Shown here: positions 44,935 to 54,314 of the stretch, in pieces
Layout of the letters: the number at the start of each line of letters is the position of its first letter
Numbering within the stretch: the stretch's first letter is position 1
Assembly: GCA_902546765.1 (NCBI GenBank)
Contig: CACCLG010000004.1
Location: forward strand, 1-64,000
DNA from: an uncultured Pelagibacteraceae bacterium
GTDB taxonomy: Bacteria > Pseudomonadota > Alphaproteobacteria > Pelagibacterales > Pelagibacteraceae
Length of the DNA stretch: 64,000 nt
Reading direction: 5' to 3'
Position numbers and translations under genes: made by a program
Notes under the pieces: model-generated
The model's database searches: none
Told to the model about the DNA's origin: nothing
The model's input: only the letters and a program-made list of their open reading frames with translations

Positions 44935-45381
44935 ATGGCAGGTAGTTTAAATAAAGTACTTTTAATCGGTCGATTAGGCGCAGATCCAGAAGTAAAACAA
45001 ATGGTAAATGGTAAAAGTGTTGCAAGATTAAGCCTTGCAACTAGTCAATCTTGGAAAGATAAAAATACAGGAGAAAAAAAAGAGAAAACAGAATGGCATA
45101 GAGTGGTTGTATTTAACGAGGGACTAGTTAATGTCGTTCAGCAGTATCTTAAAAAAGGCGCACAAGTGTACGTTGAAGGACAACTTTCAACACGAAAATG
45201 GAAAGATGAACAATCTGGACAAGACAAGTATTCGACAGAAATTTTAATACAAGGTTATAACTCTTCTTTGACAATGTTAGGTGGTGGAAATCAAAATTCA
45301 ATTCCTTCTCAAGATAATAAACAAAATTTTGACGACAATAGCATTTCTCAAAATGACATGGACGATGATATTCCATTCTAG
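44935..45381 (+). CDS. ssb: single-stranded DNA-binding protein
   Basis: It has 148 aa. The OB fold begins '[17 protein letters not shown]', with 'EWHRVVVFN' and '[14 protein letters not shown]'. The acidic interaction tip 'DMDDDIPF' is intact. It lies 5 bp before gyrA. Confidence 0.97.
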   Translation: MAGSLNKVLLIGRLGADPEVKQMVNGKSVARLSLATSQSWKDKNTGEKKEKTEWHRVVVFNEGLVNVVQQYLKKGAQVYVEGQLSTRKWKDEQSGQDKYSTEILIQGYNSSLTMLGGGNQNSIPSQDNKQNFDDNSISQNDMDDDIPF

Positions 45382-45386
45382 TTTTT

Positions 45387-47963
45387 ATGCAAAAAAACGA
45401 GGCACCTAAAGATTTAAACATCAAACCAATTTCAATGTATGATGAAATGAGTTCGTCATACTTGTCTTACGCAATGAGCGTTATAATAAGTAGAGCTCTA
45501 CCTGATGTAAGAGATGGTTTAAAACCAGTACATAGAAGAATTTTATATGCAATGCATAAAGGAGGTTTTGATTGGTCAAAACAATTTAGAAAATCTGCAA
45601 GAATAGTAGGAGATGTAATTGGTAAATATCATCCCCATGGTGATCAAGCAGTATATGACGCTTTAGTTAGAATGGTTCAAGATTTTTCAATGAGCCTTCC
45701 ATTAATTGATGGCCAAGGAAATTTTGGTTCTATTGATGGCGATCCACCAGCCGCTATGAGATATACAGAAACTAGATTAGCAAAAATAGCTCAATTTTTA
45801 TTAGACGATATTGAAAAAGATACAGTTTCATTCAAAAGTAATTATGATGAAACCGAACAAGAACCAGATGTCCTTCCTGCACAGTACCCAAATTTATTAG
45901 TTAATGGAGCAGGAGGAATTGCCGTTGGTATGGCAACAAGTATACCTCCTCATAATTTAGGTGAAGTTGTAGATGCTACTTTGGCTTTAATCAAAAATAA
46001 GGACATAAAATTAAGCGAATTGATGAAACATGTGCCTGGTCCAGATTTTCCAACTGGTGGTATTATTATTGGTAAAGATATTATTAAACAAGGTTATAAA
46101 TCTGGCAGAGGTTCTTTTAAAATCAGAGGCGATATTAAGATTGAGCAAGCTAAAGGGGGTAGAGAAAGATTAGTAATAACCTCCATACCTTATCAAGTAA
46201 ACAAATCTGTTTTAAATGAGAGAATAGCTGAATTAGTAAGAGAAAAAAAAATTGAAGGAATTAAAGATATAAGAGATGAGTCTAATAGAGAAGGAATTAG
46301 AGTTGCAATTGATTTAAGATCAAGTGTTGAACCAGAAACAATTAAAAGACAATTATATAAATATACATCCATTGAAAGTTCATTTGGTTTCAATACTTTA
46401 GCTATTGTAGATAACAAACCAAAGACATGTAATTTAAAAGATTTTTTAGAAAATTTTTTAAAATTTAGAGAAGATGTAGTAATAAAAAAAACTAAATATG
46501 ATCTAAAAAAAGCAGAAGATCGTGTTCATATTTTAATCGGATTATCTGTCAGTGTTGAAAATATAGATAAAGTAATAAAAATAATAAGACAATCCAAAAA
46601 TCCTGAAGAGGCTAAGAATTCTCTATTAAAAACAAAGTGGAAGATAAACAAGTCAGCAAAATTGATTAAATTAGTTGATAATAAAAATTATAAAGGAACT
46701 TATAGTTTATCTAATGAGCAAGTTGTATCTATTCTTGATTTAAGATTACAGAAACTTACTGCTTTAGGAATAAACGAAATTGAAGTAGAAATAAAAAAAT
46801 TAGCTGAATTAATAACTCAATATAAAAAAATTATTAATTCTAAAGCAGAGTTACTAAAAGTTATTAGTGCTGACTTGCAACAAATCAAAGATAAATTTTC
46901 TGAACCAAGAAGAACACAAATAATTGATGCTGTATTAAATTATGATATTGAAGAAACTATTCAAAAAGAGGCTGTAATCATTACAATTACGTTACAAGGA
47001 TATATTAAACGCGGTCCATTAAGTAATGTAAAACAACAAAAAAGAGGTGGAAAAGGAAAAACAGGTATTAAAACTAGAGATGAAGACTCAGTAGTTCAAA
47101 CCTTATCAGTCAATACACATACCTCAGTTCTATTTTTCTCTACAGAGGGATTGGCATACAAAATTAAAGCTTGGAAGATACCTGAAGGATCTGCATCATC
47201 AAAAGGTAAATCTTTATTCAACATTCTACCACTTAAAAATCACCAATCTATTAGCTCAATTATGCCTTTTCCTGATGAAAATGTTGACACAAAAGGAATG
47301 CATATTATTTTTGCTACAGCCAAAGGAAAAATTAGAAAAAATAATTTAGAGGATTTTAGTTCTATTAATCAATCAGGTAAAATTGCTATGAAATTAGATA
47401 GTGATGACAAAATTATTGGTGTAAAAATTTGTAAAGATGATCAAGACATTATTCTAAGTACAAAGTTTGGAAAATGCATCAGATTTGAGTCTAAAAAATT
47501 AAGAGTATTTAAAGGTAGATCATCTAAAGGCATTAAAGGTATAAATTTAACTGACAAAGATGAAATTGTATCATTATCTATAATTGATCATGATCAAAAA
47601 ATTCCAAAAAAATCTTCAAAAGATGGATCATCTGAGGTAAGGGCTAAAGAAAAATTTATACTCTCAATTACAGAGAATGGCTATGGAAAAAGAACTTCCC
47701 ATTATGATTTTCGAGTAACTAATAGAGGTGGAAAAGGTATAATTGGTATTGTCAACTCATCAAGAAATGGAAATGTTTCATCATCTTTCCCAGTTTTTGA
47801 GGGTGATCAAATATTAATATCAACTGACAAAGGTAGAGTTATCAGAACTACTGTTAAAGAGATAAGAGTAGCAGGAAGAAACACTCAAGGAGTTAGAATT
47901 ATTAAACTTTCTGGAGATGAAAAAGTAGTTTCGGCTATTAAATTAGATGATAATTTAATTTAA
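45387..47963 (+). CDS. gyrA: DNA gyrase subunit A
   Basis: It has 858 aa. The breakage-reunion domain has the catalytic tyrosine in '[10 protein letters not shown]', and the C-terminal beta-pinwheel carries a GyrA-box-like '[11 protein letters not shown]'. In the quinolone region '[16 protein letters not shown]', Gln occupies the place of E. coli Ser83 while Asp87 is kept. It joins coaD by TAATG. Confidence 0.96.
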   Translation: MQKNEAPKDLNIKPISMYDEMSSSYLSYAMSVIISRALPDVRDGLKPVHRRILYAMHKGGFDWSKQFRKSARIVGDVIGKYHPHGDQAVYDALVRMVQDFSMSLPLIDGQGNFGSIDGDPPAAMRYTETRLAKIAQFLLDDIEKDTVSFKSNYDETEQEPDVLPAQYPNLLVNGAGGIAVGMATSIPPHNLGEVVDATLALIKNKDIKLSELMKHVPGPDFPTGGIIIGKDIIKQGYKSGRGSFKIRGDIKIEQAKGGRERLVITSIPYQVNKSVLNERIAELVREKKIEGIKDIRDESNREGIRVAIDLRSSVEPETIKRQLYKYTSIESSFGFNTLAIVDNKPKTCNLKDFLENFLKFREDVVIKKTKYDLKKAEDRVHILIGLSVSVENIDKVIKIIRQSKNPEEAKNSLLKTKWKINKSAKLIKLVDNKNYKGTYSLSNEQVVSILDLRLQKLTALGINEIEVEIKKLAELITQYKKIINSKAELLKVISADLQQIKDKFSEPRRTQIIDAVLNYDIEETIQKEAVIITITLQGYIKRGPLSNVKQQKRGGKGKTGIKTRDEDSVVQTLSVNTHTSVLFFSTEGLAYKIKAWKIPEGSASSKGKSLFNILPLKNHQSISSIMPFPDENVDTKGMHIIFATAKGKIRKNNLEDFSSINQSGKIAMKLDSDDKIIGVKICKDDQDIILSTKFGKCIRFESKKLRVFKGRSSKGIKGINLTDKDEIVSLSIIDHDQKIPKKSSKDGSSEVRAKEKFILSITENGYGKRTSHYDFRVTNRGGKGIIGIVNSSRNGNVSSSFPVFEGDQILISTDKGRVIRTTVKEIRVAGRNTQGVRIIKLSGDEKVVSAIKLDDNLI

Positions 47964-48457
47964 TGAAAAATATTGCAATATATCCTGGTACCTTTGATCC
48001 TATAACCTTTGGTCATATAGATGTAATTAAAAAAGCTTTAAAATTTGTAGACAAAGTGGTTGTAGCAATTTCAGATGGAAACCAAAAAAATTTTTTATTT
48101 CCAATCGATGAGAGAGTAGATATCGTAAAGAAAGCTTTGTTCTCCGATCTTAAATTTACCAAAAAAAATATCGATGTTATTACATTTAATTCATTAACAA
48201 CAGATTTATGTAAAAAATATAAATCAAATATTATTTTAAGAGGTCTTAGAGCTGTTTCTGATTTTGAATATGAGTTTCAATTAGCTGGAATGAATAGAAA
48301 ACTTTACAATAAAATAGAAACAATATTTTTAATGTCTGATGTTGAAAATCAAATTATTTCCTCAAGATTTGTAAAAGAAATTGCTCAACATAATGGAGAT
48401 TTAAAAAAATTTACAACTAAGAGTACAATCAAATCTTTAAAGGAGAGATATGCTTAA
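47963..48457 (+). CDS. coaD: phosphopantetheine adenylyltransferase
   Basis: It has 164 aa. The nucleotidyltransferase motif is 'YPGTFDPITFGHIDVI', with 'RGLRAVSDFEYEFQLAGMNR' and 'ISSRFVKEIAQ'. It catalyses the penultimate step of coenzyme A synthesis. It overlaps the cyclophilin gene by 8 bp. Confidence 0.96.
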   Translation: MKNIAIYPGTFDPITFGHIDVIKKALKFVDKVVVAISDGNQKNFLFPIDERVDIVKKALFSDLKFTKKNIDVITFNSLTTDLCKKYKSNIILRGLRAVSDFEYEFQLAGMNRKLYNKIETIFLMSDVENQIISSRFVKEIAQHNGDLKKFTTKSTIKSLKERYA

Positions 48458-49007
48458 ATATATAAATATATTATTTTTTATTTTATTAACTTTAACTTCA
48501 AAACTAAATGCAAAGGAGAATATAATGATTTTAAAATTAAAAGATGGAAATGTTAAAATAGAAATGTTTCCTGATGTTGCCCCTAATCATGTAAAAAGAA
48601 TTACTGAGTTAGCTAACAGTGGCAAATATGATAATGTAGTATTTCATAGAGTTATTGATGGCTTTATGGCTCAAACAGGAGATGTAAAATTTGGAAATTC
48701 GTCATCATCCGATTTTAATCTGCAAAGAGCAGGAATGGGTGGATCTGACTTACCTGATTTAAAACAAGAATTTAACGATTTGCCCCATGAACGTGGTACT
48801 GTATCCATGGCAAGATCTTCTGATCCAAACAGCGCTAATAGTCAATTTTTTATTTGTTTTGAGTCAGCGTCTTATTTAGATAGAAATTATACAGTCTTTG
48901 GTAAAGTTATTGAAGGAATGGAGTTTGTAGATAAAATTAAAAAAGGTGATGGTCCTAATGGATCAGTTTCTGAACCAGATAAAATAATTAGTTTTAAGTC
49001 TGAATAA
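48450..49007 (+). CDS. ppiA: cyclophilin-type peptidyl-prolyl isomerase
   Basis: It has 185 aa from the upstream ATG, which gives a signal peptide ending near 'KLNAKE'. The catalytic segments 'VVFHRVIDGFMAQTGD', 'SMARSSDPNSANSQFFICF' and 'YTVFGKVIEGM' are present. A second ATG at 48525, preceded by a strong AAGGAG six bases away, would give a 160-aa protein without the signal peptide, starting 'MILKLKDGNVKIEMFPD'. Both exported and cytosolic forms are conceivable. Confidence 0.92.
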   Translation: MLKYINILFFILLTLTSKLNAKENIMILKLKDGNVKIEMFPDVAPNHVKRITELANSGKYDNVVFHRVIDGFMAQTGDVKFGNSSSSDFNLQRAGMGGSDLPDLKQEFNDLPHERGTVSMARSSDPNSANSQFFICFESASYLDRNYTVFGKVIEGMEFVDKIKKGDGPNGSVSEPDKIISFKSE

Positions 49008-49013
49008 AAATGA

Positions 49014-50126
49014 ATGGCATTAAAAAAATTTAATTTTAATGTTAATCATACTGAAAACCATTCACGAGTAGGAGTTATTGAAACTCATAGAGGTAATATT
49101 AATACACCTGCTTTTATGCCTGTTGGTACACAGGCGACTGTAAAAGGTGCATTCATAAAAGATGTAGTTCAAACTGGAAGCGAAATAATATTGGGAAACA
49201 CCTATCACCTAATGTTAAGACCAGGTGTTGATAGAATTTCAAGTGTTGGGGGTTTGCATGAATTTATGAATTGCAACCTTCCTATACTAACTGACTCTGG
49301 TGGATTTCAAGTAATGTCATTATCAAAATTTAATAAAATAGACAGAGAGAAGGGTGCTATTTTTCAATCTCATATTGATGGTAATAAGTTTATTTTAAGT
49401 CCTGAGGAGAGTATAAGAGTTCAAAAGGGCCTCAACTCAGACATAGTAATGGTAATGGATGAATGTCCAAAAAAAACTGATGATTTTGAGAAAATTAAAA
49501 AATCAATGGATTTATCTATGTATTGGGCAAAAAGATCAAAAAATGCATTTGGCGACAATCCTCACAAAGGTTTATTTGGAATAGTTCAAGGCGGTCTGTT
49601 TAATGACTTAAGATTAAAATCACTAGAGCAACTTATAGATATTGATTTTGATGGTTATGCGATGGGTGGTTTGGCGGTTGGAGAAACCCAGAAAGAAATG
49701 TTTAATGTATTGGATGGAGTTAAAGATTATTTACCAAAAGATAAACCTAGATATCTTATGGGTGTTGGTACTCCCTCAGACATTATTGGCGCAGTTAAAA
49801 GAGGTATTGATATGTTTGATTGTGTATTACCAACACGATCTGGCAGAACTGGTTTGGCATTTACATGGAATGGGAGAGTACAAATAAGAAATGCAAAATA
49901 CCAAAACGATAATTCGCCTCTAGATTTAAATGTTTCTAAATTCGACTTAAATAAATACTCAAAAAATTATTTGAATCACTTATTCAATACTAATGAAATG
50001 TTAGCGTCTATGCTGTTAACTTTAAATAATATTAACTTTTATCAGGAGTTGATGAGTGAGATAAGAAAAAATATTAAAAATGGAACTTTTGAAGAATTTC
50101 ACGATAGCTATATTAACATTCTGTAA
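49014..50126 (+). CDS. tgt: tRNA-guanine transglycosylase, zinc site missing
   Basis: It has 370 aa and inserts preQ1 at the wobble guanine. Active-site segments are intact: 'LTDSGGFQVMSLSKF', 'GIVQGGLF', 'MGVGTPSDIIGAVKRGIDMF' and the nucleophile in 'FDCVLPTRSGRTG'. The structural zinc site normally reads CxCxxC near 'PLD..CDCYTCKNYSRAYLHHL' plus His in 'TIHNL'. Here it reads 'PLDLNVSKFDLNKYSKNYLNHL' in part and 'TLNNINFY', so all four ligands are replaced. The rest of the C-terminal domain aligns, which argues against a frameshift. Confidence 0.93.
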   Translation: MALKKFNFNVNHTENHSRVGVIETHRGNINTPAFMPVGTQATVKGAFIKDVVQTGSEIILGNTYHLMLRPGVDRISSVGGLHEFMNCNLPILTDSGGFQVMSLSKFNKIDREKGAIFQSHIDGNKFILSPEESIRVQKGLNSDIVMVMDECPKKTDDFEKIKKSMDLSMYWAKRSKNAFGDNPHKGLFGIVQGGLFNDLRLKSLEQLIDIDFDGYAMGGLAVGETQKEMFNVLDGVKDYLPKDKPRYLMGVGTPSDIIGAVKRGIDMFDCVLPTRSGRTGLAFTWNGRVQIRNAKYQNDNSPLDLNVSKFDLNKYSKNYLNHLFNTNEMLASMLLTLNNINFYQELMSEIRKNIKNGTFEEFHDSYINIL

Positions 50127-50129
50127 AAA

Positions 50130-50151
50130 TTATCCATTGATAAATGGATAA
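50130..50151 (+). terminator. weak hairpin after tgt
   Basis: TTATCCATT-GATA-AATGGATAA is a perfect 9-bp inverted repeat just after the tgt stop. No U-tract follows, so termination is uncertain. It may instead be a 3'-end or processing structure before tRNA-Lys. Confidence 0.35.
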
Positions 50152-50174
50152 AAATCAATATAAGGACCTCCGTT

Positions 50175-50250
<76 letters not shown>

Positions 50251-50253
50251 ATT

Positions 50254-51075
50254 TTAAGAAATTGGTGGATATTCTAAAGTTACCTCATTTATCCAAGATG
50301 TGATGTTATTTATTCTATTGGTCGAGGAAGGATGCGTACTCATGAATTCCGGTGGTTCCTTACCTTTATTAGCTTCACGCATTCTCTCCCAAATTTTTAC
50401 TGTCTCTCTTATGTCATAGCCAGATAATGAAGCAAATATTAAACCTAAGTAATCAGCTTCACTCTCTTGTTTTCTATTAAAAGGATTCATAATTCCAATT
50501 TGAGATAACAAACCAACTGTATCCATACCAGTTGTTCTATTTACATTAGATACAGCACCTTTAGTTGCAATATCTAAAATTTTTGTGCCCACATTTAATA
50601 ATGTTCCTCTACTTGCTCTTTCAACTGAGTGTTTTGCTACAGCATGAGCTATTTCATGACCCATTACAGCAGCTAATCCATTATCATTTTTTGTAATATC
50701 AAGCATACCTGTATACACCGCAATTTTTCCACCAGGCATACACCATGCGTTTTTTACTTTTTTGTTTTCTATTAAAATATACTCCCATCTAAAATTAGCT
50801 GTTGGATCCGGTTGATTACTTCTTGCAAAGTATTCAGTAATTGAATTTTCAATTTTTGAGCCAATATTTTTTATTTTATTTAAAGTTGTAATATCTTTGC
50901 TAAGCTTTTCTTTTTCTTTCACTTTTTCGTATAATTTTTCTGCTTGAGCATTAAGTTTTGCCTCAGGTATAAGTCTTAACTGTTTTCTTTCTGTTATTGG
51001 AACACTTGTACAGGCGTGAAGACCAAAAGATGCACATCCACACCCCATTAAATATATGAAATTTCTTCTATTCAC
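50254..51075 (-). CDS. M48-family metalloprotease, predicted Tat-exported lipoprotein
   Basis: It has 273 aa. The HExxH zinc motif is 'MGHEIAHAVAKHS' and the third ligand Glu lies in 'ESEADYLGL', typical of M48B/LoiP-YcaL proteases. The N-terminus 'NRRNFIYLMG' resembles a twin-arginine signal, and 'GLHAC' a lipobox. The start is GTG. It probably acts in outer-membrane protein quality control. Confidence 0.87.
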   Translation of the reverse strand: MNRRNFIYLMGCGCASFGLHACTSVPITERKQLRLIPEAKLNAQAEKLYEKVKEKEKLSKDITTLNKIKNIGSKIENSITEYFARSNQPDPTANFRWEYILIENKKVKNAWCMPGGKIAVYTGMLDITKNDNGLAAVMGHEIAHAVAKHSVERASRGTLLNVGTKILDIATKGAVSNVNRTTGMDTVGLLSQIGIMNPFNRKQESEADYLGLIFASLSGYDIRETVKIWERMREANKGKEPPEFMSTHPSSTNRINNITSWINEVTLEYPPIS

Positions 51076-51117
51076 TTTTACTCACAATTATATTACATGT
51101 AACTAATAAACAACTAT

Positions 51118-51195
51118 ATGATTTTAAATAACAAGATTTTAGTTTTCTTATTTGTTCTTGCAGTATCATTTGTAATTTACTCAAGTTATAATTAA
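51118..51195 (+). CDS. possible 25-aa single-helix membrane peptide
   Basis: The short frame MILNNKILVFLFVLAVSFVI plus YSSYN ends with TAA 3 bp before the DUF502 start. It would form a single transmembrane helix. There is no clear ribosome site, and AT-rich DNA readily yields hydrophobic codons. It would be co-transcribed with the DUF502 gene. Confidence 0.3.
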   Translation: MILNNKILVFLFVLAVSFVIYSSYN

Positions 51196-51198
51196 AAT

Positions 51199-51822
51199 AT
51201 GGCAAAATTTAAAAGAAAAAGCATATCTTTATTTGCTAAATTAAGAAATTATTTTATCACAGGAATAGTCGTATTAATTCCAATTGGTATTACACTTTAT
51301 TTAACAAAATTTTTTATCTCTGTTTCCTCTAAACTAATACCTTATGAGCTAAACCCAAATACATATTTGCCATTTGCTATTCCAGGTCTCGAAATAGTTC
51401 TTGCAATTATTTTTATAACCTTAGTTGGAAGTTTATCTTTATCATTTATAGGAAAAAAAATTTTACAATTCGTAAACGATTTATTTAAAAGAATTCCTAT
51501 TCTTCGAACTATTTATTCAGCAATAGGACAGATGACAGAGTCGTTAGCTCCTAAAAAGGGAGATAGAAAAAGTGTAGTTTTAATTGAGTATCCTAGAAAA
51601 GGAAGCTGGGCAGTTGGATTTGCAACTAAAGACAATGAAGGAGAAATCTCAAAAAAAACAAACAAAAATCTTGTTAATGTATTTGTTCCAACTACACCAA
51701 ATCCAACCAGTGGATTTTTACTAATGTTTCCAAAAGAAGAAGTTTTATATTTAGATATGAGTTTCGAGGAGGCGTCCAAGTTTATTGTGTCTGCAGGTAC
51801 CTCAAACCCCCAAGCTAAATAA
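51199..51822 (+). CDS. DUF502 family membrane protein
   Basis: It has 207 aa and two membrane helices (~12-35 and ~62-85). Family markers are 'YFITGIVVLIPIGITLYL', 'IPILRTIYSAIGQMTE', 'LIEYPRKGSWAVGFATK' and 'VFVPTTPNPTSGFLLMFP'. The cellular role is undefined. It is convergent with recG (8-bp overlap). Confidence 0.88.
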   Translation: MAKFKRKSISLFAKLRNYFITGIVVLIPIGITLYLTKFFISVSSKLIPYELNPNTYLPFAIPGLEIVLAIIFITLVGSLSLSFIGKKILQFVNDLFKRIPILRTIYSAIGQMTESLAPKKGDRKSVVLIEYPRKGSWAVGFATKDNEGEISKKTNKNLVNVFVPTTPNPTSGFLLMFPKEEVLYLDMSFEEASKFIVSAGTSNPQAK

Positions 51823-53857
51823 TATCATTTAAGATTGAAGCACGGTCATAAAGTTTAAGTAATTTATAATACTCACCAATCTGTTTATCTTTTAGCTCAA
51901 TTTTTTTAACCTCTTTTTCTGCTAATATAAAAAGATCTTTATGTAAAATAGGATCTGCCAATTTAAATTTTTTTAAACCACTTTGTTTAAAACCTAAGAC
52001 ATCTCCATAACCTCTTAAAACCATATCGTGTTCTGAAATTTCAAAACCATCATTTGAGTTCTTTAAAATATTTATTCTTTTTTTTGCATTTTCACTTAAA
52101 TTTGACTTAAACATTAAAATACATGTACTTTGTTTGTCACCTCTTCCAACTCTGCCTCTGAGTTGATGTAATTGTGATAACCCATATTTATTTGCATTTT
52201 CAATGATGATTACATTTGCATTTGGGAAATCAATTCCTACTTCAATAACAGTTGTCGACACTAACACATCAATTTTTTTATTTAAAAAATCATCAAGCAC
52301 TTTATTTTTTTCATCTTTTTCCATTGATCCATGAATTAGACCAATTTTGTTTTTAAAAAATTTTTTTAAAACTTTACTCTTTTCAACAGCAGACTGATGA
52401 TCAAGTTTCTGTGATTTTTCAATAAGCGGGCAAACCCAAAATATCTGATTACCAGAGGAAATTTCTTTTTTACAAAATTTTATAATTTCATCTACTTTTG
52501 TTTCTAATTTACTATAAGTGGTTATTGCTTTTCTATTTTTTGGTTTTTCTTTAATCAAAGTAACATCCATATCTCCATAGATTGTCATTATCATAGTACG
52601 AGGTATTGGGGTTGCAGACATGACAAGCACATCACAATTATTGCCACCTTTGTCGGACAATTCTTTTCTTTGTCTTACACCAAATTTATGTTGTTCATCG
52701 ATAATAATTAAACCAAGATTTTTATAATCTACTTTTTTTTGAAAAAGGGCATGTGTGCCAATGATCAATTTTATTTTATTTTGTTTTATATTTTCTAATG
52801 TACTTTTTTTTTGTTTATATTCTGTTTTTCCTGTTAATAGTTCTATTGATATATCTTTTCCAAATAAATCTGATGCAAAATTATAGTGTTGTTTAGCTAG
52901 TATTTCAGTAGGAACCATCAAAGCTACTTGAAAACCTGATTTTATAACATTCAACGCAGCAATTAGTGCAATTATTGTTTTTCCTGATCCTACATCACCT
53001 TGAAGTAACCTAAACATTCTTTGTTTTGATTTGAGGTCATTATTTATTTCTTTCATTGCCTTTATTTGATCATTTGTAAGTATAAATTTGAATTTTTTTA
53101 AATATTTCTGACAAATATTTGGATCAAAAATCTTTTCTTTTTTTTTTATTTTCTTAATTTTTTTCCTTATTTCAGATGATATTAAAAAGTTTGAGATAAT
53201 TTCATCAAAAATTAATCTTCTTAGGTAATCTGAATTCTGAAGATTTTCAATTTCCTCACTATGAATCTTTCTAATGGATTGATCCCAACTTACATTATTG
53301 AAATAGTTTAAAATTTCTGCGTTATGCCATTCTTTAAGTACAGGCATATTCTTAAATATGATTTCAATAGTTTTATTATATTTTGAAGCTGTTAGTCCTT
53401 CTGTAAGACTATAAGTATTTATATCTTTTATATTTCCATCCTCTGTCTCTGACACTAATTTTGGATTAGTTATTTGATATTTACCCTTATAAAAACCTAC
53501 TTTTCCATAAATAATTGTTTCTTGATCCAGAGGAAGTATTTTTTTTATGTAGCCTTCAAAACTATTAAAGAAAATACAATCTATTTTCTTTTCAGAAGAT
53601 AAACAGTTAACCCTATTGGGCAAATTTCTTATTCTAGGAAAATTATACTTTTTCGGGACTAGTTGTATTGATTGGGTTTTGCCTATTTGCAATTGATCAA
53701 TGTTTACTGTCTTTGAGGTTTCTATTTTTGAAATAGGTGCGTGCCATAATAGATCAAAAATATTTAATATTTTTTTTTTTAAAAATAATTGTGTTGTTTT
53801 TTTACCTATCCCTTTAATGCTACTAATTTTTGATAAAAAATATTCATAATCCTGCAT
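51815..53857 (-). CDS. recG: ATP-dependent DNA helicase RecG
   Basis: It has 680 aa with an N-terminal wedge/OB domain. Helicase motifs are I 'LLQGDVGSGKTI', II 'IIDEQHKFGV', III 'MSATPIPRT' and VI 'QLRGRVGRG'. It remodels stalled forks and Holliday junctions. It is divergent from sdhE over 24 bp. Confidence 0.95.
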   Translation of the reverse strand: MQDYEYFLSKISSIKGIGKKTTQLFLKKKILNIFDLLWHAPISKIETSKTVNIDQLQIGKTQSIQLVPKKYNFPRIRNLPNRVNCLSSEKKIDCIFFNSFEGYIKKILPLDQETIIYGKVGFYKGKYQITNPKLVSETEDGNIKDINTYSLTEGLTASKYNKTIEIIFKNMPVLKEWHNAEILNYFNNVSWDQSIRKIHSEEIENLQNSDYLRRLIFDEIISNFLISSEIRKKIKKIKKKEKIFDPNICQKYLKKFKFILTNDQIKAMKEINNDLKSKQRMFRLLQGDVGSGKTIIALIAALNVIKSGFQVALMVPTEILAKQHYNFASDLFGKDISIELLTGKTEYKQKKSTLENIKQNKIKLIIGTHALFQKKVDYKNLGLIIIDEQHKFGVRQRKELSDKGGNNCDVLVMSATPIPRTMIMTIYGDMDVTLIKEKPKNRKAITTYSKLETKVDEIIKFCKKEISSGNQIFWVCPLIEKSQKLDHQSAVEKSKVLKKFFKNKIGLIHGSMEKDEKNKVLDDFLNKKIDVLVSTTVIEVGIDFPNANVIIIENANKYGLSQLHQLRGRVGRGDKQSTCILMFKSNLSENAKKRINILKNSNDGFEISEHDMVLRGYGDVLGFKQSGLKKFKLADPILHKDLFILAEKEVKKIELKDKQIGEYYKLLKLYDRASILNDII

Positions 53858-53881
53858 AAAGTATATATAAATCTATATTAT

Positions 53882-54136
53882 ATGGATTCAAACAGGCAAA
53901 ATCTTATTAATAAAATAAAATATAGAGCTCAGTATAGAGGCACTAAAGAAATGGACTTATTTGTTTATAAGTTCGTAAATGAAATTGTTGAAAATTTAAA
54001 TTTAGAAGAATTGGAAGATTTGAATAAATTAATTAACCTTGGTGATGAAGAATTAATTAAAATTTCTGAGTCAAAAGATAACCAAAATTTATCCAAAGTC
54101 ATAATAAAATTGCGAGAATTTAAAGAAAAATATTAA
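53882..54136 (+). CDS. sdhE: FAD assembly factor SdhE
   Basis: It has 84 aa. The flavinylation motif appears as 'YRGTKEMDLFVYKFV' (RGxxExD), followed by the helical 'LEDLNKLINLGDEELI'. It helps attach FAD covalently to SdhA. It is paired with recG as in other alphaproteobacteria and abuts the tRNA-Ser gene with no gap. Confidence 0.88.
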   Translation: MDSNRQNLINKIKYRAQYRGTKEMDLFVYKFVNEIVENLNLEELEDLNKLINLGDEELIKISESKDNQNLSKVIIKLREFKEKY

Positions 54137-54226
54137 TGGCGGAGAGACTGGGATTCGAACCCAGGAAAGAGTTGCCCCTTTGCCGGTTTTCAAGACCGGT
54201 GCTTTCAACCGCTCAGCCATCTCTCC
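54137..54226 (-). tRNA. tRNA-Ser (anticodon UGA)
   Basis: It is a 90-nt class II tRNA. The acceptor is GGAGAGA/TCTCTCC, the D-arm is TGGCTGAGCGGTTGAAAGCA, the anticodon loop is CTTGAAAA (UGA), and there is a long variable arm. The T-arm is GGGTTCGAATCCC, and the CCA end is encoded. Confidence 0.96.
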
Positions 54227-54314
54227 GTGAGCTAGGTTTTATAAGTATTAATATATATTTCAACAATAAAATAGATAAGATATTAATCAAAATCTTTTTA
54301 ATAATAATTTCATT

